A stretch of DNA of 64,000 nt, taken from the NCBI RefSeq assembly GCF_000174195.1, contig NZ_ACFY01000165.1, positions 1 through 64,000 on the forward strand, given 5' to 3'. Origin of the DNA: Roseburia inulinivorans DSM 16841 (GTDB lineage: Bacteria > Bacillota > Clostridia > Lachnospirales > Lachnospiraceae). Shown here piece by piece: positions 29,622 to 38,096 of this stretch. Under the pieces are notes generated by a model. The model was not told the origin of the DNA, ran no database searches, and was given only the letters and a program-made list of their open reading frames with translations. The position numbers were made by a program, and so were the translations under genes. The first letter of the stretch is position 1. Every line of letters starts with the position of its first letter.

Positions 29622-30515
29622 CTACTCTGCCCTGCTCCCATCCCATTTCCGGATACCCTCGCCCAGCAGTGAAAATCCAAGCACGATCCATACGATCGCA
29701 AGTCCCGGAAATAGTGCATACCATGGTGCGGTCTGCAAATATCCCTGTGCATCTGACAGCATCATGCCAAGACTCGCATCCGGTGCCTGTACTCCGATTC
29801 CAAGATAGCTCATACCGGACTCCGCAAGGATCGCGTTATTAAAACCGATCATCACCGAAACAAGCAGCACGGAAAAAATATTAGGTAAAATATGTATAAA
29901 CAGAATCCGGAGTCTGCCTACTCCCATCAGCCTTGCTCTTTTTATATAATCCGCATCACGAAGACGTAAAAACTCTCCACGGACAATCCGCACAAAGCTT
30001 GGGATAAATACGATCCCAAGTGCGATGATCACATTCTGCCTGCCTTTTCCAAGTAAAGATATGATCACAAGCGTAAGCAGAATACTTGGGAATCCGTTCA
30101 CCGCATCCGTGATACGCATGAGGATCTCATCTAAAATGCCTCCGAAATATCCGGTAAATGCTCCTAACAAAACACCTGCCACAGCTGAAAAAAGGACAAC
30201 AGATGTGCTGATCACAAGCGTTGTTCCCAATCCCTGCATCACTCTTGAAAAAATATCCCTTCCGAAATTGTCTGTTCCAAAAATATGATGCATGGAAGGT
30301 GCTGTAAATTTCTCTGCCGCCGACATGGCAGTTGTACTGTATGGTGTCCAGAAATATCCTAAAATCCCCAAAAACACAGCAAGACCTGTCATAAACAGGC
30401 CTGCTGCAAGATATCCGTTCCATTTTTTTCTTTTCTTATTTTCCATAGGTTTCACACTCCGTATCACAAGCCTATCCCTGCACAATGCCGCCTGCTCCTC
30501 TGCAAAAGGAAACAT
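29622..30515 (-). CDS. oppC: OppC/DppC-type peptide permease
   Basis: This is the second permease of the peptide transporter. Six membrane helices follow a basic cytoplasmic N-terminus (MENKKRKKWNGYLAAGLFMT), and the EAA-like loop is IKRARLMGVGRLRILFIHIL. An in-frame ATG at 30444-30446 before MENKKRKK is an alternative start with GGAG upstream; the longer start at 30515 overlaps the OppB end. Both give a functional-looking protein. Confidence 0.9.
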   Translation of the reverse strand: MFPFAEEQAALCRDRLVIRSVKPMENKKRKKWNGYLAAGLFMTGLAVFLGILGYFWTPYSTTAMSAAEKFTAPSMHHIFGTDNFGRDIFSRVMQGLGTTLVISTSVVLFSAVAGVLLGAFTGYFGGILDEILMRITDAVNGFPSILLTLVIISLLGKGRQNVIIALGIVFIPSFVRIVRGEFLRLRDADYIKRARLMGVGRLRILFIHILPNIFSVLLVSVMIGFNNAILAESGMSYLGIGVQAPDASLGMMLSDAQGYLQTAPWYALFPGLAIVWIVLGFSLLGEGIRKWDGSRAE

Positions 30516-30529
30516 CTGTCCTGCGGCTT

Positions 30530-31492
30530 TTATTCACTCTTACGGATTCTCGGATCGATCACCCGGTAAAGAATATCCACGATAAAATAAACAAAAATCA
30601 CCACGAATGTAATGTACAAAATCAAAATCTCCACAACCGGAAGGTCTCTTGTTCCGACCGAACTGATCAAAAGCCTGCCGATCCCAGGCAGTGCAAACAC
30701 CTGTTCTACCACGATACTTCCTGCCAAAATTTCTGCGATCATCATGCCGAGAAATGTAATGACCGGCATCATGGCATTTTTTAAGACATGGCCAAACATG
30801 ACCTGATTCTTGCTGCAGCCCTTGCTGTAAGCAGTCCTCACATAGTCAAGCTTCATCTCCGTCAACATGGAATTACGCAAAAAGCGTGCAGTCATCGCTA
30901 TTTTCGGTAAAGCGATCGAAATTGCCGGGAACAGTAAATATGCTAAAAATCCGGTCATATTCTCCTGATAACTTATGTACCCGCCCGGTACAAACCATTT
31001 TAATACAATGCCACACAGGTAAGTCACTAAAATTCCAAGAAAAAATGATGGAACCGCCATCGTGACCTGCGTCAAGACTCCAAAGACTGCATCTAAGAAC
31101 CTGCTTCCACATTTTGCCCACAATACCCCAAAGGAATTGACACAAGTACGATCATGACAAATGAAAGCACTGCCAGATAAAGTGTCACCGGCAGCTTATC
31201 TCCTATCAATTCCTTCACGGGCATCATTTCATTCATATTCTTGGAATACCGGTAACTCACGCCAAAATCCCCGTGCAGCACATCATCTGCCCAGGAAATA
31301 TACCGTTCTACCGGTGGTTTATCCAATCCAAGCTCTTCTCGAAGCTGTGCCTCTCTCTCCGGTGTTGCCTCCGTTCCTAATATGGAACGTACCACATCTC
31401 CCGGAATTACCTGAAAAGCAAGGAAAGCAGCTACTGAAACGAGAAACAATGTCATAATGAGAGTGCATTATTTTTTTTATTAAAAATTTCAT
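30530..31492 (-). CDS. oppB: OppB/DppB-type peptide permease (frameshifted)
   Basis: The first permease gene is broken. The front part (from MTLFLVSVAAFLAFQVIPGD to VLVSIPLG) and the rear part (LWAKCGSRFLDAVFGVL onward, EAA loop RTAYSKGCSKNQVMFGHVLK) lie in different frames. They join if the C4 run 31126-31129 has one more base, giving IPLGVLWAK. The N-terminus is also off: an ATG at 31490-31492 with AAGGA upstream reads MKFLIKKIMHS before leaving the MTLFLV frame between about 31455 and 31465. With both corrected the product is a normal about 315-residue permease. Confidence 0.85.
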
Positions 31493-31546
31493 GTGTCTGC
31501 TTTCCTTTCTGATCAGATGATAACGGCACTATTTTTTGTGTCCGTC

Positions 31547-33121
31547 TTATTTTACAAAGTAAACTGTACTCATATCCTGTACATAAATCGGATAGAATTT
31601 GTATCCTGCAAGGTTCTTATTAAATGCTGTTGTGTTCGCCGGAACCTGGATAAATGCACTGGCTGCTTCATCGGCAAGGATCGTCTGAAGCTTCTTATAA
31701 TCTGCTGCCTTCTCTGCTGCATCCTGTGTTGCCTGTGTCGCTTTCCAGAGTTCATCATACTCTGTGCTCTTGAAGTTCACAAAGTTCTTTTTCGAATCTG
31801 TCTGGAAACGGTTCAGCAGATATCCCGGTGTGAGGTCACTGCATGTGATACCACTGATCGTTGCCTGATACTCTCTGTTGGTATAAACATCTTCTAACCA
31901 GGTATTCCATTCTACAGCATCAATTGTTGCATTGATTCCTACTGCTTTTAACTGTTCTACCACAACCTCTGCGGTCTGCATATGGAACTCATAAACAGAC
32001 GGAACTGCGATCGCAAGATCAAATCCATCTGCATATCCTGCCTCTGTAAGAAGCTCTTTTGCCTTTTCCACATTTGCAGAAGTACCATAAAGATCATTTA
32101 AGTCCTCATAGTAATATTTTAATGTAGGAAGCATTGCAGAGCTGATGAGTGTTCCGTTTCCACCGGCTACGAACTCATTCACCATATCTTTATCCAGTGC
32201 GTAGCAGATCGCCTGACGTACCTTCACATCAGAAAGCGGTTCATAGTCATTGTTTAAGAACAATGCCTGCACAACATTGGATGGGGATGAGATCACATTA
32301 AAGCTGTCCTTTAACTCATTCGCCTGGGAATCTGTCAGGTATGCATAAATATCAATGCTTCCACCCTGAAGCTCTAACAATGCAGTATCTGCACTTCCCA
32401 CAATTTTAAAATCTACCTCATCAAGATAAGGAAGTCCTTCCTGCCAGTAATTTTCATTCTTCGCAAGAACGATTCCCTCCTGTGGAGTGTAAGAAACAAA
32501 AGAAAACGGTCCTGTTCCAACCGGATTCGCCTCTGCATCTTCTCCGCTTCCTGCAGGAATAATTGCAGTTACAAAACTGTAGATCAGTTCTGTATTCGGT
32601 GTATCCACTGTCACCTGGACCGTCTTGTCATCTAAAATATCAACTGACTGAATTGTCTGTAAAGTTGCTACTAATGGTGTTCCATCTAAAAGACCTGCTG
32701 CTCTTTCTAATGAGTACTTCACATCCTCACATGTCACATCATTACCATTATGAAACTTCACACCATCTCTCAATGTAAAAGTATATACTAATCCATCGTC
32801 TGAGATGCTGTAATCACTTGCTACAGCGCAAATCAGGTTACCGTTCTCATCCGGTTTTACCAAACCTTCGAAAACATTAAACAGAATCTCTTTAGTTCCT
32901 GCCGCAGTTGCCTTATGTGGGTCAAGACTGTCAATATCCTGCTGTATGCCTACAACAACGGAGCCGCCGTATACAGGTCCTTCACTGATTTCTGTCTCCT
33001 GTACATTCTGCTCCTTAGAGGAAGTATCCTCCGAAGACTCTCCTGTGCCATCTGCGCCACATCCGCCCAGTACAGCCATTGCCAGAAGTGCCATGAAAAG
33101 AATGTGTAATCTTTTTTTCAT
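31547..33121 (-). CDS. oppA: OppA/DppA-type peptide-binding lipoprotein
   Basis: This 524-residue family-5 binding protein has a lipoprotein signal ending AVLGGCG, then a Glu/Ser/Thr linker. The mature domain has EGLVKPDENGN, FTLRDGVKFHNGNDVTCED and NLNxNDYEP-like features typical of the DppA/OppA fold. It is the first gene of the opp operon, and its ligand would be oligopeptides. A weak promoter (TTGTTT 33200-33205, TAGAAT 33179-33184, 15-nt spacer) lies upstream. The gene next to it on the right belongs to the peptide-signal locus. Confidence 0.93.
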   Translation of the reverse strand: MKKRLHILFMALLAMAVLGGCGADGTGESSEDTSSKEQNVQETEISEGPVYGGSVVVGIQQDIDSLDPHKATAAGTKEILFNVFEGLVKPDENGNLICAVASDYSISDDGLVYTFTLRDGVKFHNGNDVTCEDVKYSLERAAGLLDGTPLVATLQTIQSVDILDDKTVQVTVDTPNTELIYSFVTAIIPAGSGEDAEANPVGTGPFSFVSYTPQEGIVLAKNENYWQEGLPYLDEVDFKIVGSADTALLELQGGSIDIYAYLTDSQANELKDSFNVISSPSNVVQALFLNNDYEPLSDVKVRQAICYALDKDMVNEFVAGGNGTLISSAMLPTLKYYYEDLNDLYGTSANVEKAKELLTEAGYADGFDLAIAVPSVYEFHMQTAEVVVEQLKAVGINATIDAVEWNTWLEDVYTNREYQATISGITCSDLTPGYLLNRFQTDSKKNFVNFKSTEYDELWKATQATQDAAEKAADYKKLQTILADEAASAFIQVPANTTAFNKNLAGYKFYPIYVQDMSTVYFVK

Positions 33122-33231
33122 AATTTGCTCTTCTCCTCTTCGAATTGCTTTTTCCTCTCATTATTCAATTGCTTTTTTATTCTATCACACAACATGAAAA
33201 AACAAGCTATTTTGTTAATTTTTTGACAATT

Positions 33232-33747
33232 TTAATTTTTCCATTTATAAAGCATCTCATCCTGCAGTATTTCTTCTGTCGGAACCGTTGGATTCTGGAT
33301 ATTTTTTAATGTTACTGTTACAACTCCATCTTTATAACTTGAAACCACATCCGTTGAAAAACACTTTCCCGGAGCTACAGCCTGCTGTCTGTTGGGATAC
33401 ATCGTCCACATCTGAATCAGGTTATAATCCTTATCATATAACAGTATCTTAGCACACAAATCATCATTCTCATTACTTGTAAGTCTAAGAACAGCCGGAC
33501 GCCTGTTTCCTGCATTATCGATAAATTCACTAATAGTTTCGTTTTCTTCATCCAGACATCCCGTTACATTTATATATCCCTTTGCCTCAAGTTGTTCTAC
33601 TGTCACATTTTTATCCAGATCCAATAATTCATTCCATGCTTTGTCACCTGTCATTCCCCATCCTGTTTTCTTTAAATAGAAGAAACATATTCCAAGCATC
33701 GCCAATGCGATGAGGCATAATGCCACATATATTCTCTTTTTCCCCAT
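33232..33747 (-). CDS. membrane-anchored exported protein, unknown
   Basis: This 171-residue protein has an N-terminal membrane helix or uncleaved signal (about 5-25, YVALCLIALAMLGICFFYL). The rest is extracytoplasmic with an alternating beta-type pattern and Asn/Asp-rich turns, with two Cys (in VTGCLDEE and PGKCFSTD). I do not recognise the family. It is the third gene of the leftward operon that starts at the box promoter 35279-35316, 112 nt after the SurA-like gene. It may be an immunity, anchor or effector component of that locus. Confidence 0.7.
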   Translation of the reverse strand: MGKKRIYVALCLIALAMLGICFFYLKKTGWGMTGDKAWNELLDLDKNVTVEQLEAKGYINVTGCLDEENETISEFIDNAGNRRPAVLRLTSNENDDLCAKILLYDKDYNLIQMWTMYPNRQQAVAPGKCFSTDVVSSYKDGVVTVTLKNIQNPTVPTEEILQDEMLYKWKN

Positions 33748-33859
33748 ATATATCCTCCTTAGCCGCTGACATTATTGTTAAAATAAAGATTTGATTCCGA
33801 TAAGTTTTTCTTCATTTCATTTTCCTCTTCTAAACTCGATTATAATATATATATGCAAT

Positions 33860-34498
33860 TTAATCTACTACTTTAAACTCTTCGTTTTCAACAGCCTGCG
33901 CTTTTATTTGTTCATAATAATCCTGCCATTCTTCTTCTATTTCATTTATGCTTTTTGCCTGTGGCGCAACTTCTTTAAACTCTTTTTCCTTTGCTGCCAT
34001 ATACTTCTGTATCGGCAAATCTTTTTTATATACTTCGAATTCATAATTCCAATAATCTTCTTCTGAATCGAATTGCTCTATAATCGCCATTGCATCTTCT
34101 TTATTATCAGACTGTTTAATAAATACCTTTAACTTTTCTAGATAATCATATACTTCTTGATCTGTCACTGTATACCCTGCTTCAATTGCCTGCTGATATA
34201 ACGCTTCCCTCTCCTCCACATATAAAACAGCCTGTTTCCTTGCATCCTCTTGATTCATTCCAAAAGTAGTATAAAACATCATTGCCTGTTCTACTTCCTT
34301 ATTTGTTATAACTCCATTCTTTCCTCTCGCATATATCATTTCATTTCCATTTTCATCATTTGCATATTGTTTAAGCAAATTTCCCCAATCAGAAAACTTG
34401 GTCTCATAAGATGGTTCTGCTAATATTGGGATTCCTACCATTAAAAATAAAATTCCCATAAAAAAAGATGCACACAATGCCTGTATCTTTTTTTTCAT
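33860..34498 (-). CDS. secreted SurA-N-like chaperone-type protein
   Basis: A cleavable signal peptide (KKKIQALCASFFMGILFLMV, cut near ILAEP) is followed by an almost entirely helical, Glu/Lys-rich domain. ITNKEVEQAMMFYTTFGMNQ and ALYQQAIEAGYTVTDQEVYD resemble the N-terminal chaperone domain of SurA/PrsA-type proteins. No prolyl-isomerase domain follows, so the protein (212 residues) is chaperone-like only. It begins 13 nt after the small secreted protein ends. A role in folding or escorting that protein is a reasonable inference. Confidence 0.7.
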   Translation of the reverse strand: MKKKIQALCASFFMGILFLMVGIPILAEPSYETKFSDWGNLLKQYANDENGNEMIYARGKNGVITNKEVEQAMMFYTTFGMNQEDARKQAVLYVEEREALYQQAIEAGYTVTDQEVYDYLEKLKVFIKQSDNKEDAMAIIEQFDSEEDYWNYEFEVYKKDLPIQKYMAAKEKEFKEVAPQAKSINEIEEEWQDYYEQIKAQAVENEEFKVVD

Positions 34499-34511
34499 AT
34501 AACCCCGCCTC

Positions 34512-35023
34512 CTACTTTGTATTCAAATTTAATCTAACAGAATCTGCTGACGAAGCTGGCATACCTCCACTACAAGACAGCATAAAACTTAATGTTCCTG
34601 TATTACTTGTTGTTGCAGAATATGTTACAGATGTCGTATTATCATATGTTGAACCATTTTCCCATTTAGATGTATCAACATATAATTGTCCCTTCGTCCA
34701 GCTCGAAAAAACGGTTCCATTTGAATGTTTGACGTTGTCCAAACTACATACAGGACATGATGTTGTATATGCCCTATTAAAAAATACTGTCTTTGATCTT
34801 CCTGTAAATTTATTGTTACTTCCACTCGCTGTATAATTTTCATTGTAATGAACCTCAACGGTTATTGTAGACCACCCACCCCCGGAACTGCAAATAATTG
34901 TTTCTTTTGAGTAGAATTTGTTATTACTCCTGCTTTAACCGGATAACTTATAAAACAAACTAGAAAAAACAAAATTAAAAAACAAATACATTTTCCAGAT
35001 ATCTTTTTTAAATTCAAACTCAT
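34512..35023 (-). CDS. small secreted Cys-containing protein, unknown (frameshifted)
   Basis: The ATG at 35021-35023 has GGGAG 9 nt upstream and encodes a clear signal peptide (KKISGKCICFLILFFLVCFI, then PVKAG). The mature part lies in the next frame: NNKFYSKETIICSSGGGW, SKTVFFNRAYTTSCPVCSLD, TKGQLYVDTSKWENGS and a Ser/Thr-rich C-terminus ending SVRLNLNTK. One added base near 34929-34930 joins the two frames and gives about 170 residues. Four Cys remain after cleavage, so disulfides are possible. The family is unknown to me. It is the first gene of the operon driven by the box promoter at 35279-35316 and so a likely output of the peptide circuit. Confidence 0.7.
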
Positions 35024-35278
35024 TTGTTAAAACTCCCTTCTACTAAATAATTAACTTTTGTCAACTGATCACAAAATAATTTTCTTCATGCTGCCAATAT
35101 CAAGAAGTCACTACATCTTGCTCTACTGAATTAAACTTTCTTTAATTCCAAACACCATTATTGATATTTTCACCCCTTTCACAACTACACATCATCATTT
35201 AATCGTTAACCAGCGCTGATTTTTTATTTATCATTTCCGTTATCCAAAGTTATGATAAATAAATTATTCTATACTTCA

Positions 35279-35316
35279 ATAATACCAATTTCATCTTCGA
35301 AATAACATGACGTTTC
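35279..35316 (-). promoter_or_regulatory. box promoter of the secreted-protein operon
   Basis: On the minus strand the box GAAACGTCATGTTATTT starts at 35316 and a TATTAT hexamer starts at 35284, 32 nt after the box start. This is the same spacing as in the promoters at 35336 and 37946. The box covers the -35 region, as expected of an activator site. Transcription would run into the gene at 35023 after a leader of roughly 245 nt. Confidence 0.7.
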
Positions 35317-35352
35317 ATTAAAATATTTTTTCAATAAAACGTCATGTTATTT
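35300..35352. repeat. 16-bp inverted repeat at the divergent promoters
   Basis: AAATAACATGACGTTT (35300-35315) and AAACGTCATGTTATTT (35337-35352) are perfectly complementary with a 21-nt spacer. Each arm is one copy of the regulatory box, pointing away from the other, so the repeat is best read as two activator sites serving divergent promoters. A cruciform or transcription terminator is less likely because no T-run follows. Confidence 0.85.
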
Positions 35353-35373
35353 TGTACTACTTGCGCCTAAAAT
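35336..35373 (+). promoter_or_regulatory. box promoter of the signal-peptide gene
   Basis: AAAACGTCATGTTATTTTG starts at 35336 and the hexamer TAAAAT starts at 35368, 32 nt after the box start. Transcription would begin near 35380, 28 nt before the ATG, leaving room for the AAGGAG at 35391-35396. Confidence 0.7.
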
Positions 35374-35407
35374 GAGTGTATTCAAAAGAAAAGGAGAATA
35401 ACTTCAT

Positions 35408-35544
35408 ATGAAAAAAACAAAACTTTATTTATTTTATTATTATTACTTGTCACCGTGAATTTCGGAAAATACACCTTTATCAGTTCTGCTTCGTCTGTTG
35501 CTCCGACATCACTTTTAGGTGAAAATGATAACAAAAATATTTAA
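35408..35544 (+). CDS. small secreted signal-peptide precursor candidate (frameshifted)
   Basis: AAGGAG at 35391-35396 precedes the ATG at 35408. Read directly, the frame stops after 16 codons. With one more A in the A7 run 35411-35417 it reads MKKNKTLFILLLLLVTVNFG and then a polar C-terminus ending SVAPTSLLGENDNKNI, 45 residues, stopping at TAA 35542-35544. Basic start, hydrophobic core and short polar tail match PapR/NprX/Phr-type propeptides that are exported and re-imported as short C-terminal peptides. The gene lies tail-to-tail with the TPR regulator (4-nt overlap) and has the shared activator box. Precursor status and the mature peptide are inferred. Confidence 0.6.
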
Positions 35545-37343
35545 TCTTCTTCATTTATCTTTTTCAAAAACTGTAAGATAGTTTTGTAGACTCTTTGAGT
35601 TCCATACATTCTGCTTAATACCAATGCATATAATAAATATCTTTTCACATCTTGCTTTTCATTAATATTATTTTTTAAATATTTATTATATGCATACTCT
35701 CCAATATATTCATCTAATAATTCCGTTTTGTTTCTCCGTATTCTTTGTTCTATTCCTTCTCTATATATACATTCTGCCTCATCAAAATTTCCCCTATCCG
35801 ATCTCCATCTAGCATAGTTTAGTTTTGCCAAAAAAGTTTCATAATATTTTTCTGTTTTCATGAAATCCATATCATCTAAAAAAGCTTTTATAAGATGCAT
35901 TGCTTCTTCTGATTTTCCATCTTTCGCCATGCATACAGATATGTGATCAATTAAATTAATTTCAAGCATAGTATAAACATGTCTTTTTTTACCAATTTCT
36001 TTCTCGTTCATCGTATAAGACAAAATATTACGAAACATATCACAGCACTGATTCCATGTTTTTCTTCCTGTGTTTTCTTCTATAGAAACTTGAAAAAATT
36101 CCAAATACTGTCTATTTTTCGCCACTTCTTTTTCGCCTAAAACCGTCTTCAACTCCTCTAATAATTCTGGCAATCTTTCATTTTTTTCCATAAACAACTC
36201 ATATGAGATTTCTCTACGCAAAAGTAACGCATCAATATTTCCTGTATTGACCAATTCTATATAATATCGATTCTCCGTACCAATTTTTTCTGTTAATGCT
36301 TTATAATTATTCCGTGTTGGTTTACGACCATTTTCAATCCTTGAATAACTTTCCACACTACAGATTCCATCACTGATTTTTTCCTGTGTGAAATTTACTT
36401 TTTTTCTTTCTGTTGAAAGATATTGTCCTACATGCTCCAGCATAATTTCATTTGACTGCGGCACATATATCTGACTTTGAGCTCGATAGCCAAATTCTTC
36501 AAAAAAACTTTGTAATATCTTGATATCTTCCTGCTCTTTGCTCATATCCCGCTTTTCTTTCAAACCTACCAAAATATGCAGACGCATAATTTCCAATAAA
36601 CAATACAACGATTTTTGTTTTCGCAATAATTCAAGTGTTTTTTCAAATATTTCAAATGAGCCTTCTGTATCTTTCCCCTCTATTACAAGATTGCCCCAAA
36701 GACAGACAAGAAGCGGATATATCTTTACTTTCTGCTGTTCTTCTACATAATGAACATTAACATACTGCATTAACTGATAAAATCTTGAAATAACTTCTTC
36801 TTTTTCCTTTGGATTTACTTTGCATAACAAATTCAGATATATAGCATAAATATGTATCTCTCTTACACTGAAAGTTCCCTCTATTTTCTGCGATTTTATC
36901 AAAAAACCACAGGTACATTCCAATGCCTTCTCATAACATTCTGTTGCTTTCTTTAAATCTGCAGTATCTTTCTCAGCCACAATCCCTTTTATGAACCATG
37001 CATACTGCTCTCTGATCTTCTTATTTAGTGAAACATTTCCGGTCGGCATATGCTCCAGTAACATCCCCAGTTTTTTATAGTTTTCATTTCGAATACACGC
37101 TCTGGTACTTTCTTTCCATTTAAAATAAACTACTTCTTTTTCAGAAATATAAGCCGTCAATCCCAATATTCCAAATCCCATCCTGTCCAAAAATATATTT
37201 ACCGATAATATATCTGGTATCATTTCATCATTTTCATACAGGCAATAGGTTGATACTCCACAAATACCTCTACAAATATCATTCACGCTAATCTGATATT
37301 TTGTTCGTATCCCATATAAAAGTCTACCAATATCTAATCCCAT
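35541..37343 (-). CDS. double-HTH TPR transcriptional regulator, RRNPP-like
   Basis: The preferred start is the ATG at 37341-37343 (MGLDIGRLLYGIRTKYQ) with GGGAG upstream. The longer start at 37406 would lie in a hairpin. The 600-residue protein has an N-terminal Xre-type HTH (about 1-50), helical TPR-like repeats, a second and better Xre HTH (about 335-385, YLSTERKKVNFTQEKISDGI ... SYSRIENGRKPTRNNYKAL) and more TPR-like repeats to the end. The combination of HTH and a long TPR superhelix is that of PlcR, NprR, Rgg and related peptide-sensing regulators; two HTHs in one chain is unusual. It lies 1 nt from the upstream membrane gene without its hairpin leader counted, so it is in that operon. 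Confidence 0.85.
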   Translation of the reverse strand: MGLDIGRLLYGIRTKYQISVNDICRGICGVSTYCLYENDEMIPDILSVNIFLDRMGFGILGLTAYISEKEVVYFKWKESTRACIRNENYKKLGMLLEHMPTGNVSLNKKIREQYAWFIKGIVAEKDTADLKKATECYEKALECTCGFLIKSQKIEGTFSVREIHIYAIYLNLLCKVNPKEKEEVISRFYQLMQYVNVHYVEEQQKVKIYPLLVCLWGNLVIEGKDTEGSFEIFEKTLELLRKQKSLYCLLEIMRLHILVGLKEKRDMSKEQEDIKILQSFFEEFGYRAQSQIYVPQSNEIMLEHVGQYLSTERKKVNFTQEKISDGICSVESYSRIENGRKPTRNNYKALTEKIGTENRYYIELVNTGNIDALLLRREISYELFMEKNERLPELLEELKTVLGEKEVAKNRQYLEFFQVSIEENTGRKTWNQCCDMFRNILSYTMNEKEIGKKRHVYTMLEINLIDHISVCMAKDGKSEEAMHLIKAFLDDMDFMKTEKYYETFLAKLNYARWRSDRGNFDEAECIYREGIEQRIRRNKTELLDEYIGEYAYNKYLKNNINEKQDVKRYLLYALVLSRMYGTQRVYKTILQFLKKINEED

Positions 37344-37369
37344 TTTTCTATCTTCTCCCAACTTGCCGA

Positions 37370-37403
37370 AAAGTCCAATTTTCCGTATCGAAAATTGGAC
37401 TTT
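37370..37403 (-). promoter_or_regulatory. 13-bp hairpin between membrane gene and regulator
   Basis: AAAGTCCAATTTT (37370-37382) pairs perfectly with AAAATTGGACTTT (37391-37403) around an 8-nt loop. On the minus strand it follows the membrane-gene stop and precedes the regulator ATG at 37343. Only TTTTC follows, so it may be a partial terminator or attenuator that sets regulator level below that of the first gene. Confidence 0.65.
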
Positions 37404-37406
37404 CAT

Positions 37407-37886
37407 TCATCTTTTTTTTATAAATCCAGCAAGAATCCGAATTATCAAAACAACTGCCGTTAATACAATACACAAGTACTGTATCGGAAATATCTTTTTT
37501 TCTTGAAGGACTAACTTGTCGTTTTCATTCACAACAACTACTTTGTTGTAAAAATCTTTCTTTTCTAAAATCTCTTTATCATAAAATATTTTGCGATCCA
37601 ATAACTCATATCTGTCTACAAGTGGGAATTTAGTTGCAGACATTATGTAAGTGTTGTCATTTTCATCTTTTAACATGAAAAAGAAGGATGACTTATTTTC
37701 TGTGTACGCATAATCAGCTAACGTGAATTCTTTATTTTCTATCACGAATGGATCATCTGATGTCATTTTCATAAGGTTCTCACTGTTTTGAGGATATTTA
37801 TGTGAAACAATCAGACATAATATTATTATATATACCAAAAACATTCCTATATCGTACTTTCGTGTCATAAATTTCACCCATTCCAT
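37407..37886 (-). CDS. two-helix membrane protein upstream of the regulator, unknown
   Basis: Because the promoter -10 lies at 37909-37914, a start upstream of about 37902 is impossible. The ATG at 37884-37886 (MEWVKFMTRKYDIG) with GAAGG 11 nt upstream is the best choice. An N-terminal helix (MFLVYIIILCLIVS) and a C-terminal helix (YLCIVLTAVVLIIRILAGFI) flank an about 90-residue domain outside the cell with acidic and aromatic residues. The tail GFIKKR is cytoplasmic. The family is unknown to me. Position in the regulator operon under the same box suggests a role in signal-peptide processing, immunity or signalling. Confidence 0.7.
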   Translation of the reverse strand: MEWVKFMTRKYDIGMFLVYIIILCLIVSHKYPQNSENLMKMTSDDPFVIENKEFTLADYAYTENKSSFFFMLKDENDNTYIMSATKFPLVDRYELLDRKIFYDKEILEKKDFYNKVVVVNENDKLVLQEKKIFPIQYLCIVLTAVVLIIRILAGFIKKR

Positions 37887-37908
37887 GCACACTTTTGCCT
37901 TCGCGTAC

Positions 37909-37946
37909 ATTATATCATCTTTCCACCTCAAAACATATGACGTTTT
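37909..37946 (-). promoter_or_regulatory. box promoter of the membrane gene-regulator operon
   Basis: On the minus strand AAAACGTCATATGTTTTGA starts at 37946 and TATAAT starts at 37914, 32 nt after the box start. This third copy of the box and spacing predicts that the regulator controls its own operon. Confidence 0.7.
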
Positions 37947-38096
37947 ACTGAATTTCTACAATCTATAACCACATTCGTACATTTTTTGTTCACAATAAAT
38001 TCACTGGATTTTTTGTCGAATCTGGTGCATAATATTAATTGTTGTGGTGATACCACGACATGGGTTTTATTAATTATAACCCCCTTCTTAATTTGG

